Assembly: GCF_000213975.1 (NCBI RefSeq)
Contig: NZ_GL892076.1
Span: 2,217,144 to 2,265,929, forward strand
Direction of reading: 5' to 3'
Source of the DNA: Centipeda periodontii DSM 2778
GTDB taxonomy: Bacteria > Bacillota > Negativicutes > Selenomonadales > Selenomonadaceae
DNA length: 48,786 nt
Shown here: in pieces, positions 46,566 to 48,786 of the stretch
Numbering within the stretch: the stretch's first letter is position 1
How the letters are laid out: the number at the start of each line of letters is the position of its first letter
Translations under genes and position numbers: made by a program
The notes under the pieces: model-generated
What the model saw: the letters and a program-made list of their open reading frames with translations, nothing else
What the model was told of the DNA's origin: nothing
Database searches by the model: none

Positions 46566-47819
46566 ATGTCCCAAAAGGCGATTGATACAACGGAACGTCC
46601 GCCGCTCCTGACGACCATTCCCTTGTCGCTGCAGCACCTCTTTGCGATGTTCGGCTCGACGGTGCTCGTGCCGATTCTCTTTCATGTCAATCCCGCGACC
46701 GTGCTGCTCTTCAACGGCATCGGCACGCTCTTCTACCTCATCCTCTGCAAGGGGAAGATTCCCGCCTATCTTGGCTCAAGTTTTGCCTTTCTCTCCCCCG
46801 TCTTTCTCGTTCTCTCCGAGTACAGCTATGAGGCGGCGCTCGGCGGCTTCATCGTTGTCGGCATTGTCTTCTGTATTGTCAGCTTCATCGTCCACACGAT
46901 CGGAACGAGCTGGATCGACGTGATCTTCCCGCCCGCCTCGATGGGCGCGATCGTTGCGGTCATCGGTCTGGAGCTGATGCCAACGGCGGCAAACATGGCG
47001 GGGCTGACGGGCGAAAACACGGATACCACTGTCATCTTCGTTTCAATTGCAACCCTTGCCATCACCATCTTTGCCTCAATGGCATTCCGTGGATTTCTCT
47101 CCATCATCCCGATTCTCATCGGCGTAGTCGCGGGCTACATCATTGCATTTGCCGTGGGCATCGTCGATCTCTCTCACGTTGAGAGTGCACCTTGGCTGGC
47201 GATTCCGACCATCTACACACCGACGTTCGACCTGCGCGCCATCCTCATTATTCTGCCCGCCTCCATCGTCGTCATCGTGGAGCACATCGGCCATCTCATC
47301 GTGACGGGCAACATCGTCGGACGCAACCTCGCAAAGGATCCGGGACTCGACCGCTCGCTGCTCGGCAACGGTGTTTCCACGATCTTCTCCGGCTTCTTCG
47401 GTTCAACGCCGAACACGACTTACGGTGAGAACATCGGCGTGCTCGCCATCACGAAGGTCTACTCCACATGGGTCATCGGCGGTGCGGCGATCTTTGCAAT
47501 CCTGCTCTCCTGCCTCGGCAAGCTCGCTGCGCTCATCCAGAGCATCCCGACACCCGTCATGGGCGGGGTATCCATGCTGCTCTTCGGCGTCATTGCCGCC
47601 TCGGGCATCCGCATCCTCGTTGAGGCAAAGGTGGACTACAACAACCCGATGAACCTCCTCCTGACCTCCATCGTCATGGGCGTCGGCGTATCGACCGCAA
47701 GCCTCACGATCGGCACGGTCACACTGCGCGGCATGGCACTTGCAACGGTCATTGCCATCATTCTCTCCATCTCCTTCCGCATCATCCTCGCACTGCGCCG
47801 TCAGAGTCAAAAGGAATGA
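46566..47819 (+). CDS. uraA: Uracil permease, NCS2 (UraA) family
   Basis: 417-residue inner-membrane transporter with 12-14 helices. The N-terminus has LSLQHLFAMFGSTVLVP, the TM8-10 signature reads VIVEHIGHLIVTGNIVG and STPNTTYGENIGVLAITKV is the conserved family motif. These identify a uracil:proton symporter. It is the first plus-strand gene of the window and overlaps the pseudouridine synthase gene by four nt (ATGA). A GGAGTG ribosome site precedes the ATG. Confidence 0.94.
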   Translation: MSQKAIDTTERPPLLTTIPLSLQHLFAMFGSTVLVPILFHVNPATVLLFNGIGTLFYLILCKGKIPAYLGSSFAFLSPVFLVLSEYSYEAALGGFIVVGIVFCIVSFIVHTIGTSWIDVIFPPASMGAIVAVIGLELMPTAANMAGLTGENTDTTVIFVSIATLAITIFASMAFRGFLSIIPILIGVVAGYIIAFAVGIVDLSHVESAPWLAIPTIYTPTFDLRAILIILPASIVVIVEHIGHLIVTGNIVGRNLAKDPGLDRSLLGNGVSTIFSGFFGSTPNTTYGENIGVLAITKVYSTWVIGGAAIFAILLSCLGKLAALIQSIPTPVMGGVSMLLFGVIAASGIRILVEAKVDYNNPMNLLLTSIVMGVGVSTASLTIGTVTLRGMALATVIAIILSISFRIILALRRQSQKE

Positions 47820-48694
47820 CGGAACACATCGTTATGCTTCCGGAGGACGAGGGGTGCCCTGCAAAGGCATATCTGATGCGCGTGTGCGGAATTTCTTCAA
47901 CTCTTTGGAAACGCATCAAGCACAGCGGCACCTTCACCGTGAACGGCGTTTCCGAGATTGCCGCACGCACAACGCTGCGCGCAGGAGATATTGTCTCATA
48001 CGAGCTGCCAATCATTTCTTCGGTCATCCCCGAACATCTCCCCCTTGCGATCGTCTACGAGGACGAGGATCTCCTCGTCCTCGACAAGCCCGCAGGGCAG
48101 CTTGTTCATCCGACGACGAGGGAGGCACACGGAACTGTTGCCAATGCCGTGCTTGGTCTCTATGAAGCGCGCAGCATGCCGCTCGACTTTCACCCCTGCC
48201 ACCGCCTCGACCGCAATACGACGGGACTACTGCTCATCGCGAAGCATCCCGAAGTGCAGTATCAGATTGCAAAGCAGGATGCGCTCGTGCGGGAATATCT
48301 GGCACTCATTGATGGTTCGCTCACTCCCGCAGAGGGCACGATCGACGCCCCCATCGCACGCGCTCTGCCGAGCATCATCCTGCGCTGTGTCTCCCCCGAT
48401 GGGAAGCCCGCACGCACACATTACAGAACAGAACGGACAGACGGCAGACACAGCCTCCTGCGCCTTCGCCTTGAGACGGGACGCACCCATCAGATTCGCG
48501 TCCATCTCGCCCATCTGGGACATCCCCTGCTCGGCGACGATCTCTATGGCGGGAGCATGGACGAAATCACGCGTCACGCCCTCCACTCGGCGCGTCTCAC
48601 ACTCACACATCCGCGCACGGGGGAACACCTCACCATCGAAGCCCCTCTTCCGATGGATATGGCGCATATTGTGCGAAGCAATCTCTCCAAATGA
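47816..48694 (+). CDS. RluA-family pseudouridine synthase
   Basis: 292 residues. An S4-like N-terminal region (LWKRIKHSGTFTVNGV) is followed by the RluA catalytic domain with HRLDRNTTGLLLIAKHP (catalytic aspartate in RLDR), then LETGRTHQIRVHLAHLGHPLLGDDLYGG. It converts uridine to pseudouridine in rRNA or tRNA. The exact target (RluD, RluA, YjbO-like) cannot be assigned. Linked to uraA by a four-nt overlap, although no pathway tie is obvious. It ends in a strong terminator. Confidence 0.92.
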   Translation: MTEHIVMLPEDEGCPAKAYLMRVCGISSTLWKRIKHSGTFTVNGVSEIAARTTLRAGDIVSYELPIISSVIPEHLPLAIVYEDEDLLVLDKPAGQLVHPTTREAHGTVANAVLGLYEARSMPLDFHPCHRLDRNTTGLLLIAKHPEVQYQIAKQDALVREYLALIDGSLTPAEGTIDAPIARALPSIILRCVSPDGKPARTHYRTERTDGRHSLLRLRLETGRTHQIRVHLAHLGHPLLGDDLYGGSMDEITRHALHSARLTLTHPRTGEHLTIEAPLPMDMAHIVRSNLSK

Positions 48695-48695
48695 A

Positions 48696-48742
48696 AAGGG
48701 GCTGTTGCACGAAGCTAAAACTTCGTACAACGCCCCTTCTTT
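48696..48742 (+). terminator. Intrinsic terminator of the uraA-pseudouridine synthase unit
   Basis: Long stem AAGGGGCTGTTGCACGAAG/CTTCGTACAACGCCCCTT with two mismatches and a CTAAAA loop, followed by CTTCTTT. It begins right after the stop codon. Confidence 0.92.
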
Positions 48743-48744
48743 GT

Positions 48745-48779
48745 GCCCCTTCCACCGCTTGCGCGGTCCCCCTTCCCCG
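48745..48779. repeat. Dispersed GC-rich repeat, right copy
   Basis: Reverse complement of the left-edge repeat: read on the minus strand it has GGGGAAGGGGGACCGCG then AAGCGGTGGAAGGGGC. It directly follows the last terminator and runs into the window edge, so its full extent is unseen. Confidence 0.6.
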
Positions 48780-48786
48780 TCAAACG

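Overview
The window reads as chromosomal DNA from a diderm, anaerobic Firmicute of the Negativicutes, most like Selenomonas or Centipeda (inference). The signs are a GC-rich Firmicute gene set (RpoE-delta-like protein, YabR, DivIC, YwiB, tilS-hpt-ftsH order) next to genes that only make sense with an outer membrane (ExbB-ExbD-TonB). I find 42 protein genes and no tRNA, rRNA, CRISPR array or transposase gene. The first 40 genes all lie on the minus strand (46404 down to 140); only the last two, a uracil permease and a pseudouridine synthase, are on the plus strand.

Layout, left to right. (1) 140-8812: a ten-gene iron-acquisition operon, transcribed leftward from a consensus promoter with a Fur-like site: exbB, exbD, tonB, FTR1 permease, P19-type periplasmic protein, DUF2318 membrane protein, two FtsX/MacB-type permeases, an ATPase and a lipoprotein with a predicted covalent FMN site. 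It resembles the Campylobacter p19 locus with an energy-coupling module added in front and a flavoprotein at the end. (2) 8817-14203: birA-coaX-dusB-M18 aminopeptidase, then an aminotransferase. (3) 14528-30307: ftsH, hpt, tilS, yabR, divIC, a lipid-type glycosyltransferase, an SDR, HU, a YabN-type methylase, mfd, pyrG, the delta-like gene, argS and ywiB. This is the Bacillus mfd-to-ftsH block without its sporulation genes, joined to the Bacillus ywiB/argS/rpoE/pyrG group. (4) 30346-34103: CheX, a REC-CheX protein, glyoxalase, PutP-type symporter, rubredoxin. (5) 34232-40531: a binding-protein ABC transporter encoded together with its own YesMN-type two-component system. (6) 40646-46404: uvrC, leuA, a DUF2156 protein and manA. 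(7) 46566-48694: uraA and an RluA-family synthase.

The most unusual signals are non-coding. Four copies of a 147-162 bp foldback element share terminal inverted repeats. Three of them end exactly at the TAA stop codon of a gene, with TTA on both sides, as if the element inserts into ochre stop codons and duplicates the codon. A second, unrelated 164-bp near-palindrome covers the TGA stop of the DUF2156 gene. Six intrinsic terminators sit within about 15-36 nt of the start codon of the next co-directional gene, which suggests partial terminators or attenuators setting ratios inside transcription units. A five-tract G-quadruplex motif lies between the ABC binding-protein gene and its ATPase gene. 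At least eight genes appear to start with TTG. All functional calls rest on reading the sequence and family knowledge; no database search was run.
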